A DNA stretch of 64,000 nt from Cyrtodaria siliqua. Lineage: Eukaryota; Mollusca; Bivalvia; Adapedonta; Hiatellidae. The notes under the pieces are model-generated. The model was not told where the DNA came from, did no database searches, and worked only from the letters and a program-made list of their open reading frames with translations. The stretch is taken from contig JAWPHD010008219.1 in assembly GCA_037043455.1 (NCBI GenBank), positions 53,935 through 117,934 on the forward strand. The letters run 5' to 3'. Shown here in pieces: positions 31,722-44,200 of this stretch. Every line of letters starts with the position of its first letter. The first letter of the stretch is position 1. The translations under genes were made by a program, and so were the position numbers.

Positions 31722-32284
31722 ATGTGTCTTAATCATAAGGCCAACTTAAAAAGAAAAAGAAAATAAACGTACGTGTTAATGTTGTTAATATGAATAACAA
31801 ATGAACGCTACTTATGCTATGTCTGTCTATTGATATGCGTAATGGAACTGCTAGTGCAATTCGTATAAAATCACCATTGATTTGTTTTGTCACTGACATA
31901 TAATATGTTATCAATGCTTAATATAGTAATTTATGTATATTGTATATATTATGTGATTGTTAGCATAATCTCCTGTAAGGAGGACATAAAGAGAGTGAAA
32001 GAACGAATGCTTGGTTATGCTGCGACCGGTTGTGATATGTGGTGTAGGTTTTTGTTATTGAGGTCCATTCAATACGTTCAACATTACATCTTATGTACCC
32101 TCATATACAATAAACTTAGATCCCTTTCTATAATTCCAATCCGAATTTGCGAGAGGAATAATTTAGTTTATTATAAATTAAAAAATATGACGAGTTTGTT
32201 GAAAACTCATCAATAAGCCTATAACCGAAATGTCTTTCAAGCAAACTGCAGGTAAAGAGTCTGGTTATATTAATGAAGACATAG
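31722..32284. other. Non-coding DNA upstream of the 51-bp array
   Basis: A 109-codon plus-strand frame at 31,887-32,216 has a hydrophobic start and no recognisable domain. No splice or promoter evidence was found. Confidence 0.45.
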
Positions 32285-33250
32285 CGTTTTTCAGACGGAT
32301 GCTAAAGATTCGAACAGATGCTTATTTGTCCATGGCGTTTTTCAGACGGATGCTAAAGATTCGTACAGATGCTTATTTGTCCATGGCGTTTTTCAGACGG
32401 ATGCTAAAGATTCGTACAGATGCTTATTTGTCCATGGCGTTTTTCAGATGCTAAAGATTTGTACATATGCTTATTTGTCCATGGCGTTTTTCAGACGGAT
32501 GCTGAAGATTCGTACATATGCCTATTTGTCCATGGCGTTTTTCAGACGGATGCTAAAGATTCGTACAGATGCTTATTTGTCCATGGCGTTTTTCAGACGG
32601 ATGCTAAAGATTCGAACATAAGCTTATTTGTCCATGGCGTTTTTCAGACGGATGTTAAAGATTCGTACATATTCTTATTTGTCCATGGCGTTTTTGAGAC
32701 GGATGTTAAAGATTCGTACAGAGGCTTATTTGTCCATGGCGTTTTTCAGACGGATGCTAAAGATTCGTACAGATGCCTAGTTGTCCATGGCGTTTTTCAG
32801 ATGGATGCTAAAGATTCGTACAGATGCCTATTTGTCCATGGCGTTTTTGAGACGGATGCTAAAGAATCGAATAGATGCTTATTTGTCCATGGCGTTTTTC
32901 AGACGGATGCTAAAGATTCGTACAGATGCCTATTTGTCCATGGCGTTTTTCAGACGGATGCTAAAGATTCTTACAGATGCTTATTTGTCCATGGCGTTTT
33001 TCAAACGGATGCTAAAGATTCGTACATATGCTTATTTGTCCATGGCGTTTTTCAGACGGATGCTAAAAGTTCGTACAGTTGCGTATTTGTCCATGGCGTT
33101 TTTCAGACGGATGCTAAATATTCGTACATATGCTTATTTGTCCATGGTGTTTTTCAGACGGATGCTAAAGATTCGAACAGATGCTTATTTGTCCATGGCG
33201 TTTATAAGACGGATGCTTAAGATGCGTAGATATGCTTATTTGTCCATGGC
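32285..33250 (+). repeat. 51-bp minisatellite, ~19 copies, frame-preserving
   Basis: Unit CATGGCGTTTTTCAGACGGA, TGCTAAAGATTCGTACAGAT, GCTTATTTGTC. The 51-bp period is divisible by 3, so two frames stay open for long stretches. They read as 17-residue repeats FVHGVFQTDAKDSYRCL (266 codons, 32,420-33,220) and MAFFRRMLKIRTDAYLS (160 codons, 32,781-33,263). A 34-nt-short unit near 32,445 shifts the frame. Substitutions hit all codon positions and there is no splice or start context, so I treat this as a non-coding minisatellite. Every unit contains GTTTTTCAG, a splice-acceptor-like string. Confidence 0.85.
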
Positions 33251-33796
33251 TTGTGGAAAGTGAAAGCAACGAGCCCTTGTGTAAAACTTATCTGATTCTA
33301 TATGTTAGTATGACTATGTCATATTGAATTTGCCCAAATGTACACTTCTGAATGATCGTGGATTAACGACGAAAGCAAAATGTATATATTTCATTTTACC
33401 GGCCTGACTAATTATAATAAATACAACTAGGCTCAACATTTCTCCCGAATCAAGTAACATCTGCTCTGCAGTGTGTGAAGGTTATTGTAGATAATTATTG
33501 TTTGACAGTGCATCTCACGATCAGGATAAGATAAACAATCTTCTATTACCACACATTTGCAGAAAAATGGTATGATAATTAATCAAATATCTCGACTCGA
33601 GTTATACAAATCGTTTCGGGTACATTTTAAATGCAGTTCTAGAGCATAATGATCAATTAATGGAATCACATACAACAATGATTGATTTATTAATTTATTA
33701 GATATTTACGAAACAACAAAACATGATTTCGAGATTTTAATCGGCGCGTAATAACCACAACTGCCTGGTTAGGGGCCAGTTTCGTCCAAGCCTATC
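33251..33796. other. Non-coding DNA, nothing recognised
   Basis: No open frame or repeat was noticed. Confidence 0.5.
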
Positions 33797-34113
33797 TCAT
33801 TTAAGCGTCATTCATTAAGAGTCTTATTTAAGCATCTCATTTAAGCGTCATTCATTAAGCGTCTTATTTAAGCATCTCAGTTAAGCGTCATTTATTAAGC
33901 GTCTTATTTAAGCATCTCAGTTAAGCGTCATTCATTAAGCGTCTTATTTGAGCATCATCTCATTAAAGCGTCATTCATTAAGCGTCTCATTTAAGCATCT
34001 CATTTAAGCGTCATTCATTAAGCATCTCATTTAAGCACCTCAGTTAAGCGTCATTCATTAAGCGTCGTATTTAAGCGTCATTCATTAAGCGTCTCATTTA
34101 AGCGTCATTCTCA
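33797..34113 (+). repeat. Minisatellite of TTAAGCGTCATTCA units
   Basis: Degenerate units of CATTTAAGCGTCATTCATTA and AGCGTCTTATTTAAGCATCT, about eight copies with frequent partial units. Non-coding. Confidence 0.9.
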
Positions 34114-34853
34114 ATTAAGAACTGTTTTACACTGCAAATTACTTACGCGATGTTACTTATTGACAAACGTTTAGCACTGAAGATCGGAAACAGAAGAAAC
34201 AACCAAAAAGTGAATAAGGGGTACAAAATCTAAAGGGATTATTTCTCCGAAAATTGTATTTACTTCCTTATATGGCGTTGGGGATGCGCGCGCATACTGC
34301 CGCGTAATACATTATTTAAAAAAATAACACTGTTATGACGTTATATTTTTATCACACTTCAGCAGACACAGTTAAAATATACCGTGATAATATATTTTAA
34401 CCAAATAGAAGCAACTCGTACAACTTGTATATGTCTGATTTACACAGAGTTACCCAAATTGTCGTCGTTGAACATATTACACGTTACCAGGCGCATTGTT
34501 ATAGCGATCGAGGTGAATGACGGAACAATGCAAACATACAATTTTTACAACGAAATTGCTGAATAGACTTGCAAACATGTTTTTATGTCATAACAAATAA
34601 TTGTATCATGACCTAGGTGAATCTATCACTCGATAAAAAAAATGACAGAAACTGGGTGTAGGAGGCCATGGTGTCCGCAAGGCCATTGTATCCGCAGGGA
34701 GCGTCTCGACGTTAAGTGATCGAGTGTAAGGTTGTGTTATAAACGTATTGGGTGGAGAAATAATGAGTCACATACGACAGGTTTCTGATTTGATGACAAC
34801 AGCCAAGCAACGGCTGCGCATTGGCATTATAAAGTGACTCATAATGCGCTGTA
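34114..34853. other. Non-coding DNA, nothing recognised
   Basis: A 60-codon plus-strand frame at 34,384-34,566 shows no domain. A GCGCGCGCATAC patch lies near 34,285. Confidence 0.45.
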
Positions 34854-35172
34854 TAATACTAGTATACAACTCATGTACAAGCAGTAGCTCAAGTGAATAC
34901 TAGTATACAACTCATATACAAGCAGTAGCTCAAGTGAATACCAGTATACAACTCATGTACAAGCAGAAGCTTAAGTGAATACTAGTATACAACTCATGTA
35001 CAAGCAGTAGCTCAAGTGAATACCAGTATACAACTCATGTACAAGCATTAGCTCAAGTAAATACCAGTATACAACTCATGTACAAGCAGTAGCTCAAGTG
35101 AATACCAGTATACAACTCATGTACAAGCAGAAGCTCAAGTGAATACTAGTATACAATTCATGTACAAGCAGA
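34854..35172 (+). repeat. Minisatellite, ~41-bp unit, ~8 copies
   Basis: Unit AATACTAGTATACAACTCAT then GTACAAGCAGTAGCTCAAGT and G. Each unit contains the palindrome ACTAGTATAC or CCAGTATAC. Highly homogeneous. Confidence 0.92.
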
Positions 35173-35424
35173 TTTTTTTATAGTTTCGTTCTTTCGGGGC
35201 AAACGGTTCTATTGTTCGTGCATTCGACTTCAAAAAAACACGACTAGAAATATGTTTCGGTGTTATGTTCTCCGACCCTGAAACCACTCAGGTAAATTTT
35301 CGACATCTTGTGTTATGGTACTATCGTCCCGAAAAAAATAGAACGAAAGAGGCATAATCACCCACTATAAACAAGCTCTATACCACGTCATCACGTGTCA
35401 CAACTGTAGTAAGGCTAAATGTTA

Positions 35425-35605
35425 AAAGTATGCTAAGTGTTAAAACTTACGCTAAATGTTAAAAATCTTCCGCCTAAATGTTAAAAACGTCAGCATTTCC
35501 TCCAATGTTATAACTTACGCTAAATGCGATAAACGTACTTACCGCTAAATATTATAATTGTTTACACTTAGTGGAATCCGTCAAACACTAAATGTTAAAA
35601 GTCAT
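35425..35605 (+). repeat. CTAAATGTTAAAA repeat, inverse copy at 46,985-47,115
   Basis: Five occurrences of CTAAATGTTAAAA-like words followed by TTAGTGGAATCCGTCAA. The region just right of the retrotransposon has the reverse complement TTGACGGATTCCACTAA and GAACATTTAGCGTATTTATC. The two sites therefore carry the same diverged repeat in opposite orientation, 11.4 kb apart. Confidence 0.65.
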
Positions 35606-37017
35606 ATATATTTGTGTAAAACATCGAATTGTAGAACGTAGCTGTTTAAACGAGCCAATAGTTTAAATCAGACCTGACAGCAAATATATGTATATGTATT
35701 GTTATTTTCATGAGTGACTTACTCATTGCTCTCTTGTACTCATGTGTTTGTGTGCTTCCTTTGGAAATGTACATACTGTGTATGCGGTATTTGTGTTCTA
35801 GTATATATGATGTTTGTCATAAAATCTACAGCTATACTCATCAATATTGTGACGTCCCTCTATGTGGGGAGTCTCATGATTATTTACAATATGACTAGCG
35901 GAAGCATTTCTGAAATAATGGTAGATCTAGTGTGAAAACTGTGTTTCGTTGGAATATTAAAAGAACACAACTCGTAGCTTTTTTTACAATGAATTTATCA
36001 CTGTAATTTCAAATTTAGACACCTTTCAATCGTTCTTTCAATCATTAAACAATGTGTACAGAAGTGTGACCGTTTTATCAATACGAATGTATAAAAGTGA
36101 CACCTAGATAAGACCCATCCCAATTTCGAGATGGACAAAGAGAGAGTTTGCACTTGTGAGACCTTGGTTATCAGAAGGCAACTTACTCCATCACTGCCCG
36201 GATGACCTGAGATTAAATGATATATAGATATCAAAATAGATATAGATCTGTAAAGTCTGCGGACTTTGAATACTCTGAAGATTAGATACTATCGGAGCAT
36301 CGGCATATGAAAATGCCTGGAACCAGAATTCGTCCGACTGACAGACGAACTAAACTTATATACATAATCCACCATCCTTTGTTACCATTGGTTGGTATGG
36401 ACGCTGGGCGCCATTAACCAATAAGAATCAACAGGCCAGATTTGCCCGGATTTCATTGGTCAATTCCTGCAATCAAAGTGTCAGTAGATCGTGAATCTGA
36501 AATGCGGGATTTCACAATGTGCTCGGACATTTATCAAGGATTCTAACCTTATGAACCGATGACATGGATTATTATTATTACAATTCAGTTCTGCATGCCA
36601 AGTGTAACACAATCATGTTTGATTTTGTGCATATGCATGTTTATTCATGGAGAACATTGCGGACAAAGAGGAAAGAATCTCGAGGGTGTAAACATTCCCC
36701 ACCCACAAACGGTGCCAAATATTCTTCTATATTACAAAACAGTTATCCATACTCTCGTCCCAGTGTAATATTACTATTATCTAGTCATTAATCAGCCCAT
36801 ATATGTCAAACTTATATGAAGCTATACCTTTAAAATTACACAGAAAGTATCATACATATTTTAACAATCCCATGTACAAATATAAAAAAACAGCAATTTT
36901 GTAAAGTGATACATTAAGAAACGGTATCAATATAAACACATCAACAATAATGATCCCACGGATGCCACAATATTAATTACCGTCCGATTAAATTTAAGCA
37001 AATACAAGGAGACATAG
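35606..37017. other. Non-coding DNA, nothing recognised
   Basis: Overlapping 60-78 codon frames at 35.7-36.8 kb on both strands lack domains. A CCATTGGTTGGTA...CATTAACCAATAAG inverted pair lies near 36,385-36,425. Confidence 0.45.
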
Positions 37018-37173
37018 AGAATATTATGTCAGTGCCTTTTACTATCAAGTTTATTAGGCGAGGCTTAGAAAACGAAGAAAGGCGAGGCTCTGCCGAGCCA
37101 TTCTCCGAGCCATTCTTCGTTTTCGTGCCGAGCCTAATAAACTTGATAATAAAAGGCACTGACATAATATTCT
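37018..37173. mobile_element. Palindromic MITE, ~155 bp hairpin
   Basis: AGAATATTATGTCAGTGCCT, TTTACTATCAAGTTTATTAG, GCGAGGC and GAAAACGAAGAA on the left are mirrored by TTCTTCGTTTTCGTGCCGAG, CCTAATAAACTTGATAATAA and AAGGCACTGACATAATATTC on the right. The centre holds a smaller GGCTCTGCCGAGCC palindrome. Short frames on both strands read the same arms, hence their near-identical peptides. Confidence 0.9.
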
Positions 37174-37904
37174 ATTTATCATGTAGATTATCCACATTTT
37201 TTGAATGAATTATTATTATAACCTATTTCTCAGAATGTTACGCTTATCGAGGACGCCGCCATGTTGTTGTTTTTTGTTTGTTTTATGACGTCAGGCAACG
37301 TTACGTGCATGACGTCAGATAACGTTATGTACAATAAACGCCGAGGGATTCCGCATTGATTTGCTCTATTGGTAGGTGCATAATAAAGCAAAATTTAATA
37401 GGTCACCCCTTTATTAGGCAGAAAAGTGCATATCTGCATGATAAAACCAATTATGCGTCACCACCGCCTCCCCCACCTTTCATCCTGCCACCAGTACAAA
37501 CATGTATTAACATGAGTCTTCGCAGAAACCGAAGCCGAGAAAAAATATCACATAGTCTTAAAATAGTCGAGCTATAAACATAACCTTCCACATATGTTTT
37601 TTTGTGTTTTGTTACTAAGTAAGATCAAGATTGTGAATAACAAAAACACAACTTAGTTTACAGTTCGCCACTATGCTTTCCTCTTTAATTGTACGATGAA
37701 CGGACAGGCTGTGGACCTTATGATGACGTCTACCTAAAGCCCAAAAGGACGATGACGTTTGCGGTCTTGTCTTGTCGTGCTCTCAATGGTTTATTCTCTT
37801 GTTGCTCTGGCTTCTGCCAAGTCATCGAGTACCTTCTTTGCGACTTTCTAGGCTATTGTTTTTTTTTGTATTTATATATACACGAGCATCTTTGTGTTTT
37901 ACTT
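37174..37904. other. Non-coding DNA
   Basis: Two TGACGTCAG sites occur at about 37,287 and 37,310 (GACGTCAGGCAACGTTACGT, GACGTCAGATAACGTTATGT). These are CRE-like and approximately repeated. Frames at 37,356 and 37,689 show no domain. The latter runs into the dispersed repeat. Confidence 0.45.
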
Positions 37905-38165
37905 ATATTGCCTATTAATGCTGCCTTATTGGTTAGAGAATAGTTCATGGCGGGGATTTCTTTATTTACACTGTCCCGTTTAATTGGGCCCTTTTTGCCA
38001 CTGACCGTTCCAAGGCGGTAGCCCTATTGTCAACCATTTTGTGTTTGTGATGTCTTATTTGGCCTTTTATTCATCTTTAAATTTGTTCTTTGTTTCTGTG
38101 TGTGTTTGTCTTTGACTGCCGTCCTTGAATGCTGCTTTTTCTGTTTGATTTTTATATCTATAATT
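37905..38165 (+). repeat. Dispersed repeat, copy 2 (first at 29.6 kb)
   Basis: CTATTAATGCTGCCTTATTG, AGAATAGTTCATGGCGGGGA, CCGTTCCAAGGCGGTAGCCC and TTTGTGTTTGTGATGTCTTA correspond in order to 29,575-29,850. Confidence 0.75.
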
Positions 38166-38178
38166 TGTTTACATTTTG

Positions 38179-38485
38179 CTGATATACACTTCTCAAAACT
38201 GCTAACTACACCGCTCACGTTTTTGTTTTTTATATATCGATGGGTTGAATGTTTTTCAATAAAATAAAAAGGAAATACCAATTCAATCATTTTTACATCA
38301 TTTCATTTTATTTTTTTCATGGGCAATGCTAGAACTAAACCACAATAAGCAATTACAAACACTAAAGTCACACTTTTCCCATATCTACATGTATACATGT
38401 AGATATGGGAAAAGTGTGACTTTAGTGTTTACATGGGTCGTTTGTAATTGCTTATTGTGGTTTAGTTTTGAGAAGTGTATATGAC
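38179..38485. mobile_element. MITE with long perfect hairpin
   Basis: Outer ends ATATACACTTCTCAAAAC (38,182) and GTTTTGAGAAGTGTATAT (38,466) are inverted. An inner arm from 38,333 (ACTAAACCACAATAAGCAAT, TACAAACACTAAAGTCACAC, TTTTCCCATATCTACATGTA) is mirrored almost perfectly, apart from a 9-base insertion CATGGGTCG near 38,432. The two outer ends are asymmetric in distance, so the left side contains ~130 bp of extra DNA. Confidence 0.8.
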
Positions 38486-38936
38486 ATTTAAGTACATTAT
38501 TTTAAAAAACAAAAGTGATATTGTATAAAAGAAGACAAATGGAAAATGGTTGCTTCGTCCCCCACAAATGTAGGTCATGGTCAGGATGAAACCCATGTGT
38601 CTGAATTAACAAGAATACCGGTAGAACCGATGGATGCTCCCCAAAGTGAGTGCTTTGTATTACAAAGGTTAATATATTTTAAATGTATATTCGAAAAAGA
38701 GGAGACAAAAGGTGCATTTAGCTATAGTAAACATTGATAATGTGTTAGTGGTGATGCATTACTATCTCTATATATATCTTAACTTGTCCCATAATGATAT
38801 TACAGATAGTTAATTACTGCATTTAAGAGTATATATATATATTTTAATTAATGCCACATGTGTATTAATGATTTAACAGTTTATTACCATCTCATTATTT
38901 AGGTACATTTATATATTCACGATACTACATACGTAT
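38486..38936. other. Non-coding DNA, nothing recognised
   Basis: The 63-codon frame at 38,546-38,737 has no domain. An AT microsatellite lies at about 38,830. Confidence 0.45.
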
Positions 38937-39110
38937 GCCTCCGTGGCCGAGAGGGTAAATACTTTTATTTTGAAACCTTCTCGCCTCTCACCGCTGTGAG
39001 TTCGAATACCACTGAGAGCTCCACTTGTAAGCGAGAAGGTGGCGGAAGTTATACAGAACCCAGGAATAAGTGGGTGGCTGCCTCAACCAATAAATTGACC
39101 TTCATATAAT
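38937..39110 (+). mobile_element. tRNA-derived SINE, plus strand
   Basis: The head GCCTCCGTGGCCGAGAGGGT resembles the 5' half of a Ser/Leu-type tRNA (A box). CTGTGAGTTCGAATACCACT is the B box. A body ACTTGTAAGCGAGAAGGTGG and AAGTGGGTGGCTGCCTC follows. The same order is seen in inverse orientation at 39,681-39,935. Confidence 0.8.
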
Positions 39111-39231
39111 AGAAATGTGCTGGAAAAATACGTTTTACACCATGAAAATATAAAATGGAGATCACTCACATGAACCAATCAGATCGTAACATTCGATATA
39201 TAATATTTAATACGAATTTGCGATTTGCTAC

Positions 39232-39310
39232 TGACCAACTGCGCCAGTTGGTTAAGGCGTCGTCTACTATCTGTCTACTGACGTGATGGTTTAGGATTCT
39301 AGACCCATAT
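39232..39310 (+). pseudogene. tRNA-like sequence (SINE head or tRNA pseudogene)
   Basis: GCGCCAGTTGGTTAAGGCGT resembles a tRNA D-arm/A box, and GGTTTAGGATTCTAGACCC a degraded B box about 40 nt downstream. The acceptor stem does not close, so it is not a functional tRNA. Confidence 0.4.
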
Positions 39311-39680
39311 AAGGTAACATGTTTTAAAACCATATTATATTAAAATATTTCAAATATATTATACGAAACTCTATGGAATAAATCTTCTTGGTTAGTATGA
39401 TTTTGCATGTGAGTTATCTGAAATAATATATAAAGTAAACAAAATTCTTAACATAATTAAAAGAGACGTTTTTCACACAAATGCGTATATTTTTCAAAAC
39501 GTTTACGATGCTTCATCTATTCATCATTTAGTGTTTGCCCTAGTTTTTAAACCAATCAGATGGCTCAGAATTTCAAATACTGGTTACATTTATTCATGAT
39601 CGTTCTGCACAGGTTAGAGCGTGCCCTATATAAAGACTATCGATAAAAATAAGCTAAACACTAAGCCGGATATTTTATTT

Positions 39681-39935
39681 GCTTGTATGATGTTTTACGT
39701 CATTTTCAACACATGCAAGGTTATATAGTGTTTGTGATGGAGGCAGACCACCCACTTTTCCTGGGTAAAAGAAATACTCTACACCTCCCGCCATCCGTAA
39801 GAATCGACACTTCCTCACAAGTCGAGCTCCCAGTGAAATTCGAATCCTCAGCGGTCAGTGGCGAAGGTTTACAGGGCAACGTCATTTACAGCTCAACGTC
39901 ATTAACCATTCGGCCACGGAGACGCTCTAAGCAGA
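39681..39935 (-). mobile_element. tRNA-derived SINE, minus strand
   Basis: On the minus strand: GCGTCTCCGTGGCCGAATGG (A box), GAGGATTCGAATTTCACTGG (B box), GAGCTCGACTTGTGAGGAAG, AAAAGTGGGTGGTCTGCCTC and a tail ending ATGACGTAAAACATCATAC. It matches the SINE at 38,937 in order. The 109-codon plus-strand frame at 39,683-40,012 is antisense to this SINE and not a gene. Confidence 0.8.
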
Positions 39936-40059
39936 ATAGTGTCTATGATAGAGTCTATGAAGAGAAATCTTCACCTATATCCTATACATATCTGACGATA
40001 GTGCCTGCGTGATCATGACAATGAAAAGCATATTAGTAATGTTTTTTTCTCATAATGAT

Positions 40060-41202
40060 TGTGACAAATTCACTTTAATTGATATTAGTTAGAGTACCTT
40101 TAAAAGGAAGGTGTCATATTTTGTACATGCAATAGTGAACAGGAGTGAGTGATTTTTCTATTGTTAAGTAGAGAAGATAATTGGGTGTTATATTTTGGTG
40201 GTCAGTGTGTGTTGAGAATTGGTGGTGATATGTTGTGCTACTATGAGTGGGAGTACTTGATGGTATCAATATGAAGATATGATGTATTAGAACTGAGGGT
40301 GTCTGGTGAGTAAATCTGAATTATCAGTATTAAGTGAAATGTTGAAATTGTGCTATTTTGTCAATACGGTGGCATTGATTTTGTCAAATATAAAATCACA
40401 CAATTTGAGAATATTAAGAAAGGTTTTATTGTTTTATAGGGGAACGTCTCCTCCTTTTTCGTGGTGATGATATAGGTCATAATAAAGTCATCTACAAGGT
40501 GATGGTCGGGTGACGTTATAAGATGTAGTATACAGACGGCAGTCAATTGATACAGCGTGTACATGGAAGAGTAGTGATGATATAATAGACTGATGCAGAC
40601 AGTAGATAGTCTGTACAATGATGTGGTGTATCCTATACATAGAAGAGTGTTGATAGAATCATTGTAATATAGTGTTGATATAGATTGACGTAGTCAGTCG
40701 ATAGTCTGTATAGTGATGTGATATACCATATGCATATTTGATCCGTGATACAATGCATATTATATACTAGTGATGTGGAGTTATACTGCAAGCGGTACAG
40801 ACAATGATGATATATATATATTCATGTTATATAGAGAGAGATTGTGCGACATGTAACGTGCAGATAGTGGTTAGCCAACTGAACTGTATTTGTTAATAAC
40901 GCATAGTAACAACTACAACAATTAAACATTACATAGATGGACTAAATATAAGAAAGGATATTGTATTAAACAGTGTTTGACATATGAGTTAATAATTCCT
41001 AGTTGAAATTATTATGCTTTAGTATTCAGTGATTGTCTAAACTCCGTGATAGGTCTTTTCTGTCTATTTCAAGCTTTTCTTTCTAACTATCTTCATTTTT
41101 ATATTATTACTTAATATAATTTATTTATTAAAAACATCACTTGTCTGTTTGTACTTTACTGTTCCGATAAACAAATCGATCGATATTTCCAATATCGTCA
41201 CA
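40060..41202 (+). repeat. 5' LTR of Gmr1-like retrotransposon
   Basis: A 1,143-bp direct repeat whose partner is 45,818-46,960. It starts TGTGAC and ends GTCACA, the short terminal inverted repeat typical of LTRs. The two copies align without gaps and differ internally only at 41,053 (G) versus 46,811 (T), plus the last base (A versus T). Such near-identity implies a recent insertion. LTRs carry the Pol II promoter and polyadenylation signals; a TATATATATA run at ~40,810 may be the TATA region. The 85-codon antisense frame present in both LTRs has no domain. Confidence 0.95.
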
Positions 41203-41203
41203 A

Positions 41204-41216
41204 TGGTGGCAGCGGT
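41204..41216 (+). promoter_or_regulatory. Primer-binding site, tRNA-Leu
   Basis: TGGTGGCAGCGGT directly after the 5' LTR is complementary to the 3' end (ACCGCTGCCA plus CCA) of animal tRNA-Leu(AAG/UAG). That tRNA would prime minus-strand DNA synthesis. The match is 13 nt by recall of the tRNA sequence, one or three bases after the LTR end. Confidence 0.8.
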
Positions 41217-41297
41217 TTAGAAGAGCAATAGAGACAAACAGACTTGTATAGAAATTTGAGATAATATATGTGAACAATTGAAGTACCGGTAAGCAAA

Positions 41298-44200
41298 ATG
41301 GCAGAAAAAGTACCAGATTGGTTTGAGAAAATTATAGAAAAAGGAGGAGATGTAGGGGCATGTCTAGCTTACTTAAGAGAACGGTCTGAAAAAGAGGAGT
41401 CTTTGAGATTAAAAGAGATTGAACGTGAAGAAAGAGCTGCAGAACGTGCTGAAAAAGCTGCAGAACGCGATGTTGTCGAGAAAGAGAAAGATAGACAATT
41501 AAAGATGTTACAATTAGAACATGAGATCAGACTTAAAGAGATAGAGTTAAAGTCGAAAGAAATCAATATTTCTTCAAGTAAAGCCGCAGCCGTTAAAGCA
41601 AAGGTATCATTACCAAAGTTTGCAGAAGGTCAGGACATTGAAGTATTTTTAACTTCATTCGAACGGTTAGCAGAATTACACAAGTGGGACAAATCCGAAT
41701 GGCCTATTCGTTTAATACCCCAATTAACTGGAAATGCACTAGAAGCGTACTCGCGTATGTCTCTAGATGAGAGTAAATCTTACGATAAAATCAAAAAAGC
41801 GATTCTCGAAAGATATGGGTTGAATCCATTGGAATATCGGACTAAGTTTCGGTATTCAAAACAAAACACAAATGAAACGTTCAAAGAATACGCTATTCGA
41901 ATAGCAAATTACTTCAGTCATTGGCAGGAAAGCGAACTCGTGAAAAACATATACGAAAATATAGTAGACATGATCATAAGAGATCAATTAATGACTAATT
42001 GTATGCACGACTTACAAATATACTTACTAGAAAAAGAGCCAAAATCAGTACAAGAGTTAGTTACTTTAGCAAGTGCTTATCAGGTAGCACACAGCGGGAA
42101 AGACACAAAGCAACCTATATACCGACCACCTATGTTTAAACATAAGGAAAACACACAACAAAATGCAGAATACCCGCCAGGTGCCTTTGGTTATAATACT
42201 CCGTCATATAAATCATTCGAAAAGCGCAAATGTTTTCACTGTAGAAGCGAAGACCATTTAATAGCACAATGTCCGTTAAAAGGGAATTTGGACAATGGAA
42301 CTCATAGTAACGACAAATCATACAGTTATGGAAAACAGGCAAATGGGTTAATACATTCTCCAACAAAAGTTACCAAGGCTTGTTATATGAGTGAAATACC
42401 TGTTCAAAAGCATGTAATTGGAGTAGGGGAAACAGATCAGCTTACTGATGGGCTTATGTTATCAGAGGGTAAAGTAGGTACAGAGAAGGTGACAATATTA
42501 AGAGACACTGGGTGTACAACAATATTTGTAGCTGATAGATTAAAGCATTTGGGTAGGCTGACTGGATGCTATCAAGTAGTAACACTGGCAAATGGAGCAG
42601 CATGTCGGTGCCCAGAAGTTGTAATTGATATAGAGACATCATTTATTTCAGGCAATGTAAAAGCATTGGTAATGGACAATCAATTTGCAGAATTAGTTGT
42701 AGGAAATATAGGGCATTTGGTCGGTGTAAATGAGATAAGTACCTTCCAAGGAATAGAAACACGAGCTATGAAAACAAAGAGAGTTTTCAACGAAGAGATA
42801 CAAAAAAAAGTAGAGGACGAAATTATCTTGCAGAAGGAAGTACAAAAGGTAAGTGAAACAACAAATATTCAAAACACGGATGACTATGAGTATTTGGCTA
42901 TAAACAGAGCAGAACTGAAAGACGAGCAAAAGAAAGATAAATCATTAGACAAAGTCAGATCATACGCAGAAGAGAACCATAACCAGAATGTAGAAGAAAT
43001 AGAACCTGGAGGTAAGAATTCGTATTTTACATTTCATGACAGAATACTGTACAGAGTATACAATTCAAAAGGCCGAGATCCGATTAAACAAATTGTAGTA
43101 CCAACAAAGTATAGAAAAAGAATGATGGAGATTGCTCATAACGTACCACTAGGAGGACATCTCGGGAACAGGAAGACAAGAAATAGGATACTGCAGAATT
43201 TCTTTTGGCCTGGGATTTTCATAGATGTAGCTCACCATTGCAGGGCATGTCCAAATTGTCAGAAGAGTGTTCCGAAAGGGCGTGTTGCAAGAGCTCCATT
43301 AATACCTATACCAGCAATGGAAGAGCCATTTAATCGAATGGCAATAGACATAGTAGGTCCACTAAATCGTACAGAAAGAGGAAATAGATTTATATTAGTG
43401 ACATGTGATTATGGAACCAAATATCCAGAAGCAATACCACTTAAGACTATTGACGCACAAACAGTCGCAAATGCATTAGTGGATATATTTGCAAGGACAG
43501 GTTTACCAAACGAACTGTTATCAGATCAAGGTAGTAATTTTGTATCATCTTTGATGCAAAATTTATGCAAATTGCTTCATATTCGAAAGATGAAAACATC
43601 GCCATATCATCCACAAGCAAATGGACTGGTAGAGAGATTCAACGGAACTCTAAAGAAAATGCTTAAGTGCTATGCTCAGGAGGAAGAAGGCAAGTGGGAC
43701 TTAGATTTACCTTATTTGCTGTTGGCATACAGAGAGGTGCCCCAGGAGTCAACAGGATACTCTCCGTTCGAACTTCTATATGGAAGACATGTTAGAGGAC
43801 CTCTAACCATATTGAGGGAAGAATGGGAGGAACCTAACAAAGACAAACTGAGTGAGTCAACAATAAGTTATATACTTAAAACAAGAGAACGATTAGTCAA
43901 CATGACAAACATAGCACAAGAATCTGAAAATGTCCAGAAGCAGCGACAGAAGAAGTATTTCGATAGGAAAGCCAGGTATAGAACACTAATAGCAGGTGAG
44001 AAAGTACTAATATTACTACCAACAAATACAAACAAAATCTTAGCACAGTGGAAAGGACCGTTCGAAGTAGTAGAAAAGGTAAGTCCAGTAGACTATAAAA
44101 TCAAGATGAACCAAAGAACAACAAAGATATTTCATATCAACATGTTAAAGAAGTGGTACAGCGATAAACAGAGAGGAGAGGAAGGTAAAGCCGAAATAGA

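Noticed and set aside
32420..33263. Two long overlapping plus-strand frames (266 and 160 codons) of 17-residue repeats
   Set aside because: Both arise from a 51-bp minisatellite with two frames open at once. No start context, splice pairing or codon-position bias is visible.
39232..39310. Functional tRNA gene
   Set aside because: A and B boxes are recognisable but the acceptor and anticodon stems do not close.
39683..40012. 109-codon plus-strand frame
   Set aside because: Antisense to a tRNA-derived SINE whose A and B boxes are visible on the other strand.
40361..40618. 85-codon antisense frame in the LTR, also at 46,119-46,376
   Set aside because: Identical in both LTRs because the LTRs are identical. 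It has no domain, no relatives known to me, and lies in a non-coding part.
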